64,000 bases of DNA, from NCBI GenBank assembly GCA_021397845.1, contig CM038053.1, forward strand, positions 141,312,541 to 141,376,540. Reading direction: 5' to 3'. Origin of the DNA: Areca catechu. Taxonomy: Eukaryota > Streptophyta > Magnoliopsida > Arecales > Arecaceae. This document shows positions 32,838 through 43,766 of the stretch, one piece after another; the stretch's first letter is position 1; the number at the start of each line of letters is the position of its first letter. The notes beneath the pieces are model-generated. The model worked only from the letters and a program-made list of their open reading frames with translations, was not told where the DNA came from and did not search any database. A program made the translations under genes and the position numbers.

Positions 32838-33197
32838 CTAGTGCGATGATCTGGGGATCCATCTAAGATGGCAGTGGTAGAGTGGGGAGCTCCTTCTCTG
32901 TGCTCTGATCCTCACAATGGGGGCCCCCTACCCTGCTGATGGAAGCCTCGCATGCTCGAGTTGTCACCATGGAGCTTTGGGGCTTCTGTAGAAGCTTTGC
33001 TAATGGTGGGGGACCTACTGATGGACTTCCCATAGTCGCTGGAGTTCTAGTGCTTCACCCCCTACTTGATTTGCCAATCTATTGCCACTTGGATCGCCGT
33101 GGCCTGCATTTTTGATGTGTCACGGATGTGTTAGGCTCTTATAGGGTGCTTGGTCCTCTGCTCTAGTGCACTCCTTGGTTGGCTATCCTGCAAAATA
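32838..33197 (-). pseudogene. gag: G1 gag/leader, part 2
   Basis: Continuation of the G1 sequence interrupted at 30282. Minus-strand text is GC-rich and Ser/Pro-coding like 29861-30282, with no long frame. It ends at the GAGGA duplication of the family C solo LTR. Confidence 0.45.
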
Positions 33198-33202
33198 GAG
33201 GA
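33198..33202. repeat. Target site duplication GAGGA (left) of solo LTR C
   Basis: gagga here and at 34680-34684, perfect. Confidence 0.9.
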
Positions 33203-34679
33203 TGTTGACTCTATTATTGATTTTGATGTAATATAAAATACTTAAGTATAATTGAGTACTAATAGTTTGGTAAAGTTTGTTTTTATTAAAAAAAAGGTAC
33301 TCATCAAGTTAGTCAATTGAGTTGCTCATCAAATGATTGAAGGCTTACCTTTCTATGGATGAAACATCAATGATTATGGACTTAAGTATTTAAGACTTGC
33401 TTGAAAGGAATTAAAGAGTCTAGTTGAAAAAAGATTCAGCAAAGTTTCAGTCATTTTTTAAAAAGTTTCAGTCATTTTTTAAAAAGTTTCAACATGTGTC
33501 AACTCTAAGTGTCGACTCACAGTTCACTCATGACAGTGCAAGTGTCGACTCAAGTTGGCATGCAAAAAGAAGTTTCAGATGGCATGCTCGAAGTGTTGAC
33601 TCATGCCACTTAAGTGTCGACTCAAGGTGTCAACTCAAGGATCGACTCAAAGCCTGAGATAGATTATTTCCAGAACATACGGAAATTCAAGCTTTGCTTT
33701 AAGTGTCGACTTATGGATGTCAAGTGTTGACTCACATGAGATTTCCAGAGAGCCTCAAAGCTGAATTTTGAACTAAGTGTCGACTCATGGAAACTAAGTG
33801 TCGGCCCTAATTATCGACTCAAGGACTGAAGTGTCGAACTTGGAGTTTTGGAAACAGTAACGGCTAGTTTTTTCAAATGAGAACTCGATCCTTTTACCCC
33901 CCAATAGCTATTTTCACCTCTCCAACCATCATAAACTATCATTTGAGCCTTGGGATAGTATTTAAAAAGACTAAACTCAAATATAATCAAGGGAGAAGAG
34001 AAAAGGGAAGAAAAAAAAGCTCATTCACTCATACATTCTTTGAGATCAACTACTTCCAAGCTAAAGAAGCCTTCAAGCATTCAAAGCAATCAAGAGCATT
34101 CAAGTCCAACCTTTTTTAGTATTGATTGAGGCTTTATCGAATTGAAAACAAGCATCTTCATCAAGCTTCAAAGAGATAACAACTTTTATTAGAAAGCTTT
34201 TCTTGTATTCTTTACTTCGATTCATACTTTGTTGTATCAAGGTTTTTGGTGAGCCTAAGAACAAAACCAAGAAGGTTTTTGGTTAGCCTAGTTGAAAACC
34301 AAGGAGATTTTTGGTTACCTTTGAAAACCAAGATTTGGTGAGCTAATGAAAACCAAAAGGGGTTTTGATTAGTGAGTTCGGAAAGCTAATCGATTATAAT
34401 CATGAGTGATTATAGTGAATTCCTGAGTGGACCTTGGGAAGTTAGGTGCCTTGTAGAGTACCAAATTGCTATACTTGCTTATATTTTTGTGATTGATTAT
34501 TTCCTCTTTATTTGCTCTTAGCTTCATTGCAATTTAAATTTCCACTACATACTCTTTAAGAGCACACGACACTTCATTTCACTAGCACTTGAATAGATTT
34601 TTGAATTGGCACACATACTTGTAAATAATTTTTTAGAAATCCAATTCACCCCCCCTCTTGGGTTGCTTACTAGGCAACA
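33203..34679 (+). mobile_element. Solo LTR, family C
   Basis: 1477 bp, TGTTGACTCTATTATTG ... CTTACTAGGCAACA, with perfect GAGGA duplications and no internal region: a solo LTR left by recombination between two LTRs. It contains about ten aagtgtcgactca-type words at 33495-33845 and a duplicated phrase agtttcagtcattttttaaaa (33437-33486). A partial second member lies at 18840-19300. Internal small ORFs are not genes. Confidence 0.9.
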
Positions 34680-34684
34680 GAGGA
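34680..34684. repeat. Target site duplication GAGGA (right) of solo LTR C
   Basis: Exact repeat of 33198-33202. Confidence 0.9.
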
Positions 34685-34834
34685 GTCCCGGGTCGGGGAT
34701 TCTAGTGAGGGTACTATGATAGTCAAGTCAGTGGGATGATCTAGGGAAATAGAACCTCTATGGTGGAGATCTTGGGGACTCTCCGTACGTAAAGGATGAA
34801 AAATAGAACTAAGATGTAAAGATAAGGTGGAGTT
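34685..34834 (-). mobile_element. Rest of G1 upstream sequence
   Basis: gtcccgggtcggggattc... continues from 33197 once the solo LTR is removed, and is cut by the B3 LTR at 34835. No LTR or primer site of G1 is visible. Confidence 0.4.
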
Positions 34835-36662
34835 TGAAGGGAAAGCAAAATGAGCAAGCATAGCAAAAAAAAAGTATTTTAAAATAATTTTAAAATAATC
34901 ACAGTGGAAGGCTTGGTAGATCGATCAAAACGATCTACCAATCTGCCTGCAACAGGAAAAAGTATGATAATGTAGCAAGCAAAGGATATCATAAGCAAGA
35001 AAAGAACCAAAAGGTATAAGCTTAAGGAGGAGGTTGTGAAAAGCCCTTGAGCCACACATGTGTTTGGCCTATGGGTAGTTCACACCAGGGCTCGATTCTG
35101 ATCAACTCCCTCATAGTGCTAGCTCCATGGGATCTTTGAGGCCGATCTACTTCTCAGAACATAAGGATCTGGAACCCTTCTTAACTAGCTCTCTTCCCAA
35201 GACCTAGCTTGAGTGCTAGGTAGTCACACACCCAAAATCCTAGTCCTCCCAAGCCCCTTTTCTTTTTCCTCTTAGAATTTCAGCAATCTCATTTAACAAG
35301 AAAACTCCTCTTTTTTTTTCTTTTCTCTGGACCAGCAGCCCTTAAAACAATCCTTATTTATATAGAGGCAACCATGAGAGGGAGAAAGAAGAAGGAGGAG
35401 TGATTAAGAGAGAAGGTCAAGAGACATACTAAATTGGCTCTAAGCTCATAAGGCAAGAATGACCATCATTCCATGAAAGTTTGGAGCCAAAACTAGTCAA
35501 AATTCAAAATTCGAATTGAGATCAAAACCTTCCAAAGAATGACCATCATTTCATGAAGGCTTGGAGCCAAAACCAACCAGAATTCAAAATTTGAATTGAG
35601 GTCAAAACTTTCCAAAAATTCTTTTCAGAACTTTTGCTGTCATAGCCAAGTATCGACACTTCCTAGTGTCAACTTTCCAAGTGTCGACACTTGGAACATG
35701 GTCAATCATATTGACCTCTAGTGATGGCAAACGATTCTCAATCATCAATCAGCCTTTATATCAGATAGAAACCCTTATGGTGTGTGACCCCATAGGTTCG
35801 AATACTAAGCCGGTAGCACTGGAACACTTCCAGTACTAGTCAAAGTCATCATCTAGAAATGATACCCGATGTCCGAATAGGTTGAAGATTGCAGAGCAAC
35901 TTTCTACAACCTCTGGCATATGGTTACCGCATAATTCATCCTCTTTGACCTCAAAATGTTTAGGATGACCTAGGGTTTGACTGCCAACCCTAACCTTGTA
36001 CATCAAGATCATGTCTCAACTTTACAAGTTCTTTGAGTGCAGGAACTATCCTGGCCAAGGTTTTGCTATATTGAGATATAGTGAGTCATTCACTCCAAAC
36101 TATTTGGAGAGATCAATCCCATCTTGATCCACCACTGCTCCACACCCAGAATCCTTTCATCACTGGATTAGAAATCCAGGTAGTCTGGCACCAAAGTACA
36201 GTGAGTTGCTTGCAAGCTACCATGGTGACCTCAGGTCTGAGGGACACATATACCCATATCCCATCATGAGCAACCCTTTGGCAGAAGGGAGCTCTGCAGT
36301 TGGTCATGTTTAGTGAGATATCATACATTTTACCAGATGTCACATCAATATCTCTACACTCCTTGGTTAAAAGGCTAACCAACAAATGTGACATACAACA
36401 ATCTACACTTGATACATCATCGTCCTATAATAATGTATCCTTTAGTTCTGAACTAGTTTAAGAACTACTCGATATATCCTTTCTATATCAAATATAATGT
36501 AGTTCTAAGGACTCCATCACATAATAGTTCTTTTCAGGAAAATGCATATGTGATGAATAGCCAAAAGAATAACTTTTATTCATCAAGAAATTCATATACA
36601 ACTACAAAATAGCATAACCATCTATAGTCTAGACGATTGACTTTAGGACATAATTCCAAACA
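34835..36662 (-). repeat. 3' LTR of copia B3
   Basis: Minus strand TGTTTGGAATTATGTCC (from 36662) to GCTTTCCCTTCA (34835); 1828 bp, matching the B1 and B2 LTRs. TATA element at 35355-35362. It has the short aagtgtcgacactt-type word cluster (35645-35695) and no 76-bp duplication. Confidence 0.88.
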
Positions 36663-37029
36663 ACTCCCACTTGGACTAAAGCTAATCAGTAAAAAATCTT
36701 ATTCCCATTTTTCATTTACAATTATCGAACTCTTGAACTCCGACGACTTTAGTAAAGGGATCGGCCAGGTTCTCTTTTTCATCAATCTTCTGAAGGTCAA
36801 TGTCACCTTGTTCCATGATCTCTCGTACAAGATGATAGCACCGTAGAATGTGTTTTGTGCAGTGATGAGACTTCAGCTCTTTAGCTTGAGCAATGGCTCT
36901 AGTGCTATCACAATACACCATAATAGGACCATCCAATGAAGGTGCCACTCTTAGCTCACCAAGAAACTTTCATAATCACATAGCTTTCTTTATTGCATCC
37001 GATGCTGCAATGTATTCTGCTTCGCATAC
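36663..37029 (-). pseudogene. Copia B3 RNase H C-terminal part
   Basis: After the purine tract (36663-36681, minus strand), frame 36948-36712 reads APSLDGPIMVYCDSTRAIAQAKELKSHH, HILRCYHLVREIMEQGDI and ENLADPFTK, the end of copia RNase H. The catalytic Asp (in the YCDS box) is kept. The upstream part is displaced by the solo LTR at 37035. Confidence 0.88.
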
Positions 37030-37034
37030 TGAGT
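37030..37034. repeat. Target site duplication TGAGT (left) of solo LTR E1
   Basis: tgagt here and at 38528-38532, perfect. Joining the flanks restores the RNase H reading (cttcgcatactgagtccacc) seen at 21672-21707. Confidence 0.92.
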
Positions 37035-38527
37035 TGGTGCGAGCACCATAGTTTGAAAGAAGCTTCAATCCAATTTTATCAAGCTAAATTCATTATGGAT
37101 TTCAATTGATTGAGTTAATGCCACTTTTGATTTCAATTTTATTTCTTTTATTGAACATGTGTCCTGTAAATAGGGAAATTTATTTTTCTGGTCAAGTTTG
37201 AGTCCTGTAATTAGGGTTGGGCTTATTTCAATTTAGTCTTTTGAGTCCAATTAAGGTCAATTTGGTCCTGTAATTAGTGAATTTACAAGTTGGGTTCAAG
37301 TTTGGTTTGGTTTGGGCTCAAATGAAGCATGAAGACATAAAGATTAGGTGAGGCAAACCACTTCAACAAATCTTGCAAAGTTGGAGTGCCACATCATCAA
37401 TTTTATATGGAAGACACCTCATCTCCCAAGCCCACATGGAAGCCACCTCATGAGGCCACCTCACTTCATCTTATTAAGGCATGAATCAAGGATGATTTCA
37501 ACTTCCCCACTTATCAAAGCATGAATCAAGGATGGTTTCAACTTTTCAACTTATCAAGGCATGAATCAAGGATGGTTTCAACTTCCCCACTTATCTCTCC
37601 ATGATTTATGTAACCTCTTTTTGAATTCAAAATTTCAAATGACTTTAGAGAGGCTATAAATACCACTCCAAACCCCTTGTAAAGGAGATTATTGATGAAT
37701 GAAATCAAAAGAGTTTTTCTTCCACTTGTTATATGCAATGTGTCCTCCGAGAGGGAGTGGGTGAGAGATCCAAAACATCATCCTTTAGCCATCCTAGTAT
37801 TCCCCTAAACCCACCAATACTCTAGCTAGAAAACATCCCACCACTATCCAAAGAAGTTCTTCCAAATTCCAACCAAGGCTTCTCACCATTTCCTATCTTC
37901 AAGGTCGCCAACTCCAATCTTCAAAAAGGCTTCTACAGTAGATTTTGGATGCCATTCCTTACTATGACAGTTCAAGGAACCCAAGGAGATTACATTCTAG
38001 ACATTGAATGAAGCCACTTGATCTCCTCCAACTCCATCATATTATTCTTCCTTGAAGTTTTAGTAACTTTCATTTTTCTTGTCTTCTCAAGTCTTTAATC
38101 CCTTTTCTTTCTAGGGTTCTCCAAGATCACAAGTTAAAGAGGAAGTTGGCCTTGCCCTTGGAACCTTTCAAGCCAGAGGTCTGCATCTCTTGGAGTGATA
38201 GTTTCTAGTACCAATCTCAATTCGAGAGTGCTAAAATTGAATCCCTACCAATGACGTGAGACATCAATATTGGTAAGAAAACCCTCCTTATTTCTTAGGT
38301 CTGAATCTTTGAATGGTCTATGCCCTAGATAGGATGGTTTCACAAGCCTTAGGTCCAATCTTCATGGATAAACATGCAGCCCTAGTTTGAGTTATCCCTT
38401 ATTTAGTTTTCCCTTCATATGACTCTTTGCCATTTTATAATTGAATTAAGTTTATGTTTGTAGGGGTCATTGCTCAACAAATTAAATCATCCACTAAATT
38501 AGAAATCTTTCATCTCATTCCACATCA
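37035..38527 (+). mobile_element. Solo LTR, family E (copy E1)
   Basis: 1493 bp, TGGTGCGAGCACCATAG ... CATTCCACATCA, perfect TGAGT duplication. A candidate TATA box tataaata lies at 37655-37662, fixing plus orientation. A triplicated phrase (gcatgaatcaaggatggtttcaactt) runs at 37482-37585. Words such as ctcaaatgaagcat and gagtcctgtaa are shared with the solo LTR at 43767 read on its minus strand, so both belong to one broad family. No internal region. Confidence 0.9.
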
Positions 38528-38532
38528 TGAGT

Positions 38533-39289
38533 CCACCATAGTAGGCTATTTGGAACTTTTCCAGTAGATCGCTCCTCCATTTAAGGTAAAGACAAATCCT
38601 GACACACTCTTCCTATCATCCCTATTTGATTGAAAACTGGAGTTAGTATACCCTACAAGTTCTTAAGTCAGGTTCTCCATAAATCAGCCATTGGTCCTTA
38701 GTATTTTTCAAATACTTATGGATGGTCTTTACCACTTTTCAAAGAGCTTCACCTAGGTCAGACTGGTATTTGATCACTACGCCTAGTGAGTATTCCACAT
38801 CTAGTCTAGTACATGTCATGGCATACATGATAGAACCCATTACCAAAGCAGACGAGATCTACTCATACACTCTCTCTCCTCAGGAGTTGTCGCATAATTC
38901 CTTTTAGAGAGAGCAATTCCAGTGCCTATTGGGAGATAGCCTTTCTTGGAATTTTCCATGCTGGATCGCTTTAGCACTGTGCTGATATACATAGATTGGG
39001 ACAGTCCCAGAAGCCTCTTAGATAGATCTTCATACCTAGTATGTAAGAGGCTTCATCAAAGTCCTTCATAGAGAATTGAGATGACAACAAGACATTTATT
39101 CCTTGTAGTGCTGGGATGTCATTCCCGATTAAGAGAATGTCATCCACATACAATACAAGGAACACAATCACATAACCATTAACCCATTTGTAAATGCAAG
39201 GTTCTTCTCCGTTCCTAATGAAGCCATACAACTTGATACACTTATCAAATCGCATGTTCTAACTCCATGATGCTTGTTTCAGTCCATAG
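38533..39289 (-). pseudogene. Copia B3 RNase H start and RT C-terminal part
   Basis: Minus strand: frame 39255-38971 contains FDKCIKLYGFIRNGEEPCIYKW, VFLVLYVDDILLIGNDIPALQG (catalytic box) and SMKDFDEASYILGMKIY. RNase H start pieces follow (TCTRLDVEYSLGVVIKYQSD-like near 38820-38750, damaged). The RT is cut at 39289 in the GLKQA region (ccatagat), so its N-terminal half and everything upstream are missing. Confidence 0.85.
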
Positions 39290-39318
39290 ATATAATAACT
39301 ACGATTGACTTTCAGGGC
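39290..39318. other. Junction fragment resembling a B LTR end
   Basis: actacgattgactttcagggcacaattcttt resembles agacgattgactttaggacataattcc near 36631-36657. It is a short scrap between B3 and the next LTR. Confidence 0.35.
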
Positions 39319-40953
39319 ACAATTCTTTTAATTTAAGATTCAAATGAATAAAGTATGAGGATTTGATAATTTTTCATACCCATCACTTATTCAGGATAAG
39401 GAAAGATCGAAAGGTTGAATTACATGGTATCATGCCCAAGAAGGGTATTTTGATCATTTTTATTAAATTCCTCATCTTCTGGGTAGGCTAACACATTGCT
39501 AGATGTTAATCATGTCTTATAGGTTATCATGAGTCAAATTGATTGAATTCATGAGTCAATTTGAAAGATGGTCCAAATTGGCAGGTAGGGTTAGCTCGAT
39601 TTAACATTATTTGATTATTAGTTTCTAATCAAACCAAATTAACATGAACCTAGACCTACTGCTGGCTAAATGAGGAGCTCAAAGGATCACACATATTAAG
39701 AAATTGATCAAGAAATTCATTTGTATTTTTATTAGGGTTATAGGATCCTAATTGGCTAGCTAATTAACAACATACTAGCATATGTTGGCTAGCCTGACTC
39801 TTAACCTAATTAGATTATGTTTAAATGCTTGCTTTAGGGCTAACCAATTTGAGTTGGATTTAAATTAGGTTGATCCTTAAGTGGGATTAGCCAAATTAGG
39901 ATTTGTCTTAATTTATCAGCCCTTATCCATTATTTAAACCAAGAATCCCAAGGGCATGGGACTCTTGGTGCCATATTGGTGTGTACATAAATAAAAGGGT
40001 GTAGGAGCAAGAGTCCTTCTATAAGTTAATCACTTTTTATGTGATAAAGCTTAGCCTCTATCCTATCCATTAGATTTTCAGATTGATTGGAATCAGTCAA
40101 TCAATTAATGTAAGAAAAGAGTGAACAATGAAGGGATGCGACTCTTGATTCATATATGGTGCATGGATAAGGAAGAGTCCTTCTACCTGTTAATCACGTT
40201 TCTCCAAATAAATCTCTTCATTTGAGATGCCTATTGGGGTGTGGGACCATGCTTTAAATCTAAAATTAAGAGTTAATTATCAGACTTTATAAAAGAGTTG
40301 TGATAAGCAACTCTTGGCACCAACCATTAGTAAAATGGTATTTTACTTTACACCTTTTTGCCAAGGGACTCTTTTTGATTAAAGGATCTTATCTGATATG
40401 TTAAATATTAGAGATAAGGGGTTAATGAAAAGATATATCAGGTGCCTACTCTTTTCTTATTTAAAGGTTTTGGTGATTAAAGCCACGGTATCCAAAAAGT
40501 TGTCTTGATAATTCTCTTCATTCCCTTGTTAGGACAAGTCTATTATTTTAAAACAAGTCTGCCATTGTAAAATAAGGGTTTAAGAAGATAATTTGAAAGG
40601 ATAACAAGATAATAAGAGAGTTTTTGGAGAGGTACTAAGCTACTCTTCAGAAGGGAGAAGGTCCTAGAGGGGAGAAAAGGCTACAAAAGAAAGAAAGGCT
40701 GCTGGAAGAAATCAAGCAAGCTGAAGGAGTGCTTCCATGGTTCGGTTCCTATATGGATCACCTTTGGAGGGTATACACTGGTATGCCTTATAAAAAAAAA
40801 GGATATAATTGGTACAGATATTCTTCTATTTCCAAAATATTTTATTTTATATATTAATATAATCAAAGAAATCCTAGATCTAGGATTTCGGTTGACTAGG
40901 ATTTCAAGGTTTAAATTTTGAAATCTAGTCTTCTGTTATGCTACCAAAATGCA
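39319..40953 (+). repeat. Copia A-like LTR, 5'-truncated
   Basis: Matches 48600-50091 but lacks about the first 700 bp. TATA candidate tatttaaagg at 40458. It ends near ctaccaaaatgca (40953), just before a primer site. It serves as the 5' LTR of the first A-like interior. Confidence 0.8.
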
Positions 40954-40956
40954 ATA

Positions 40957-40973
40957 GTAATATCAGAGTAACC
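40957..40973 (+). promoter_or_regulatory. Primer binding site, first A-like element
   Basis: gtaatatcagagtaacc is a damaged iMet-tRNA site (TGGTATCAGAG) a few bases after the LTR end. Confidence 0.7.
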
Positions 40974-42093
40974 TTGATTTATTCAGTTAATTATCATCTG
41001 AATGTTTGAGTGATTATATGCTATCTTGTTATATTTATATGATAGTCGTAGCATATGATTGTTGATATATGCCATTGATTAGGGTTTCACTTAAACCCAA
41101 ATCGACATAGAGATATGCTTAGACTATTCAATCTCATTCTGAAATAAGGTTATCCTAATGTAGCGATAGATTCTACTATGTTGTAAGGTTGTCCTAGATT
41201 AATGACACACTTGGCACATATGATGTCATTGTATGCCTATTAGAAAGTATATAGTAATAGGATGTGCACAAGACCATAAAAGTCCTCTTTAAAATTATAT
41301 TTAGTCATAGTGTTATAAAATCATAGTACAAATCCATTTAGGGTTTGATTGATTAATTGGTGTCCAGGATAGTGGTTCTAGGAAGGTAAATAAAAGGTTA
41401 TTTTTAATTGGATATATTGCTTACCTGGCCAAAAAAAAAATTTGGTATCTAAGGCGAGCACGGGGGCCTCCCACCTCTCTTCAACTTACCTGGCCGATTC
41501 GATTGATTTAAACCTTGATTTGAAAATGTGAATTGATTAAAATGCTACTAATTGCCTTCCTTCATGCTAAGCTAAATATATGCCAAAACTATAGTAGGTT
41601 TGTTATGTAACACAAGGTCTACTATAAGGTTTGATGTAAGATTTGTCTTGGTGCATCTAATACTTTACAGCATGATTATTGATATTGCTTTGTTGTGTAA
41701 ACACAAGGGCAACATTATTTGATCATGACTATATAGAAATGAAGGGTCTAGCTAAAATAAGATATTATAGTTTGTTATGTACACACAAGGCTATAAGTAT
41801 CTTGAGGTAGTTGTCATGTTGAGAGTTGCACGGGTTACAATAGGAAAGGAAAATTTTCTATCCTTAAATTTATAATTGTTTGTTGCGTAAACACAAGATA
41901 TTTATGAGGAATTGAGATCTCAACCCCACTAAAGAAATATGGTTAGGGTTTTTCCCTTACCATAGGTGAGGGCTATGGTATTCGTAGAAAAATTGTGGGA
42001 GACATAATTAGATTGATAAGTCCTTATCTAATTATGTATATCATCTTGAGTGGTATGCTTATACATTGTTGTTTATTTATGTAGATTAATATT
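40974..42093 (+). other. Leader of first A-like element
   Basis: Non-coding, collinear with the copia A leader from 6900 on, including ggtgtccaggatagtggttctaggaagg (41359) and four hairpins (41584-41910). No ORF supported. Confidence 0.75.
41584..41910 (+). promoter_or_regulatory. Leader hairpin array (four hairpins), first A-like element
   Basis: Apex words at 41600-41617, 41689-41708, 41771-41790 and 41880-41897, all forms of TTTGTTGTGTACACACAAGG. Arms: hairpin 1 TATAGTAG/CTACTATA (41591-41598 and 41619-41626); hairpin 2 CATGAT/ATCATG (41671-41676, 41722-41727) with inner ATTGC/GCAAC; hairpin 3 AAGATA/TATCTT plus TTATAG/CTATAA (41759-41803); hairpin 4 weaker. Arms differ between hairpins but are conserved by position between elements. 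Function unknown. Confidence 0.62.
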
Positions 42094-43200
42094 ATGGCTT
42101 CAGATTTATCACTACGGGATATTTTAGATGTCAGTAAGTTAACCGGTCCAAATTATGTGGATTGGTTAAGGAACCTGAGAATTATCTTAACTCGGGAGAA
42201 GGTATCTTACATCCTCGATTCTCCTAATCCAAATCTTGTCAGAGATGATACTTCGGAGGAGAAAAGGGCTACATATAAAATGTGATAGAATGATAGTTTT
42301 AACTATCAAGTGCATTATGTTAGACTCTATAAGTAATAAATTGCAGAGACAACATGAAGATATGGAACCTTAAACCATACTGATCAATCTTAAAGACCTT
42401 AATAGAGAGCAAAGTAGGGCTACCCAATATGAAATATCGAAGTAATTGTTCGGTGCATGAATATGTGAGGGCTCATCTATTCAAGTCCATGTACTAAAAA
42501 TGATTGACTTAATCACACGATTGGTCAATTAGATTTTATTATGGACGGGAGCTAAATCAGGACCTGATCTTGCAATCACTCCCTGAACTTAGTTTGTCAT
42601 GAATTTATTTATTTTACTAAATTTTACTTGAGTGACTTAATGTTACTTTATTGTCAATCCACAGTATCCATTAGGATACATCCAGTTCCTTTTTGAATCT
42701 GGCCTTTTCCTTTTCTTTTGTTCTAAGGAGGAAAGCAAGGGCAAAAGCATATTCAGATTAGACAGGTATCTCTGCTAGGCCATCTAGTGAGAATTCTCTT
42801 GGAAGAATGCTTCCATCTTATCTTGCCTTGTCCCCAATTTAGTCTCTCTTGAAGTTAAGTTGAGTTTGCATTAACAAACTAAACCTTTAATTACCAGAGC
42901 TGCTTAACATACTTAAGACAGCAGAGAGTCATTTTAAAGGGGACAAAGCTCATCTTCTTCTAATTGATGGGAAGAAAAAAATAGTATTGAAAAATGGTTC
43001 AAAGAGAAAATGGAATCCTAAGAAAAGCATCGAAAATAGGAAGAAGGCGAAGAAGTCTTTTGCTGATGGAACCTATTTTTAGTAGCAAGCAAGGATATTG
43101 GAAAAAGAACTGCAAGTTATATCTTGCTAGTTTGAAGCATGATGCTGGTAAAGCATCAAAAGGTTTGTACATGATACAAGTCATTATGTACTTTAGCTTC
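42094..43200 (+). pseudogene. gag: First A-like element: gag remnant
   Basis: ATG 42094 starts MASDLSLRDILDVSKLTGPNY with VDWLRNLRIILTREKVSYILD, homologous to copia A gag, ending at a TGA (42283-42285). The rest is scattered over frames. A short unrelated-looking insertion near 42655-42830 (ccagttcctttttgaatctggcc...) breaks the middle. A Lys-rich stretch (42970-43060) and a destroyed zinc knuckle (near 43070-43110; KQGYWKKNC remains) follow. Confidence 0.8.
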
Positions 43201-43766
43201 TAATTCATGGATATTGAATACTACATGTGGGTCTCATAGTCTTTGCAAGGACTTCTCAAAGTTAAAAGTTTGAAGAAGGGTGACTTCGAGCTTCATGGTA
43301 TGGGTGGTCAAGCCATTCAAGCAGAGCTGTGGGCACCTTATCTATTGTTATTACCTTCTGGCAAAATTTTAGAACTGAAAGATTGTTACTTTGTTCCAAA
43401 TGTTGTAGAAATATAATTTTTGTTTGTTACAAAAAGGTTTTGAAATTAATAAAAAGAGCAATGGATTCTCTATTTCTCATTCTGATAAATTTTTTGGAAC
43501 TAGTTCATTTGTTAATGGTCTTTTAACTTTTTCACTCAATAATAAAGTTTTACTTGTTGAAAATAAGAAAAGAAAGAGTGAAGATATTAATGTCACTTTT
43601 CTCTAGTATTGCCAATTAAGTCATATTAGTGAGTCAAGTATTAACAAGTTATACAAAGATAAATTCTTTGATCCTTAGATTATCAATCATTAGGAACTTG
43701 TGAATCTTGTCTCATGGGTAAAATGATAAATCTCTATTTACTAGTCATGGAGATAGGGCAACTATG
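43201..43766 (+). pseudogene. First A-like element: protease and pre-integrase remnant
   Basis: Protease start is mutated (LNTTCGSHSLCKDF near 43215-43260). The frame 43424-43606 (MLQKGFEINKKSNGFSIS, GLLTFSLNNKVLLVENKKRKSED) leads to a damaged LWHCRLGH site (tagtattgccaattaag, 43606-43622) and CLMGKMIN near 43710. It is interrupted at 43767 by solo LTR E2. Confidence 0.75.
43762..43766. repeat. Target site duplication CTATG (left) of solo LTR E2
   Basis: ctatg here and at 45510-45514, perfect. Confidence 0.9.
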
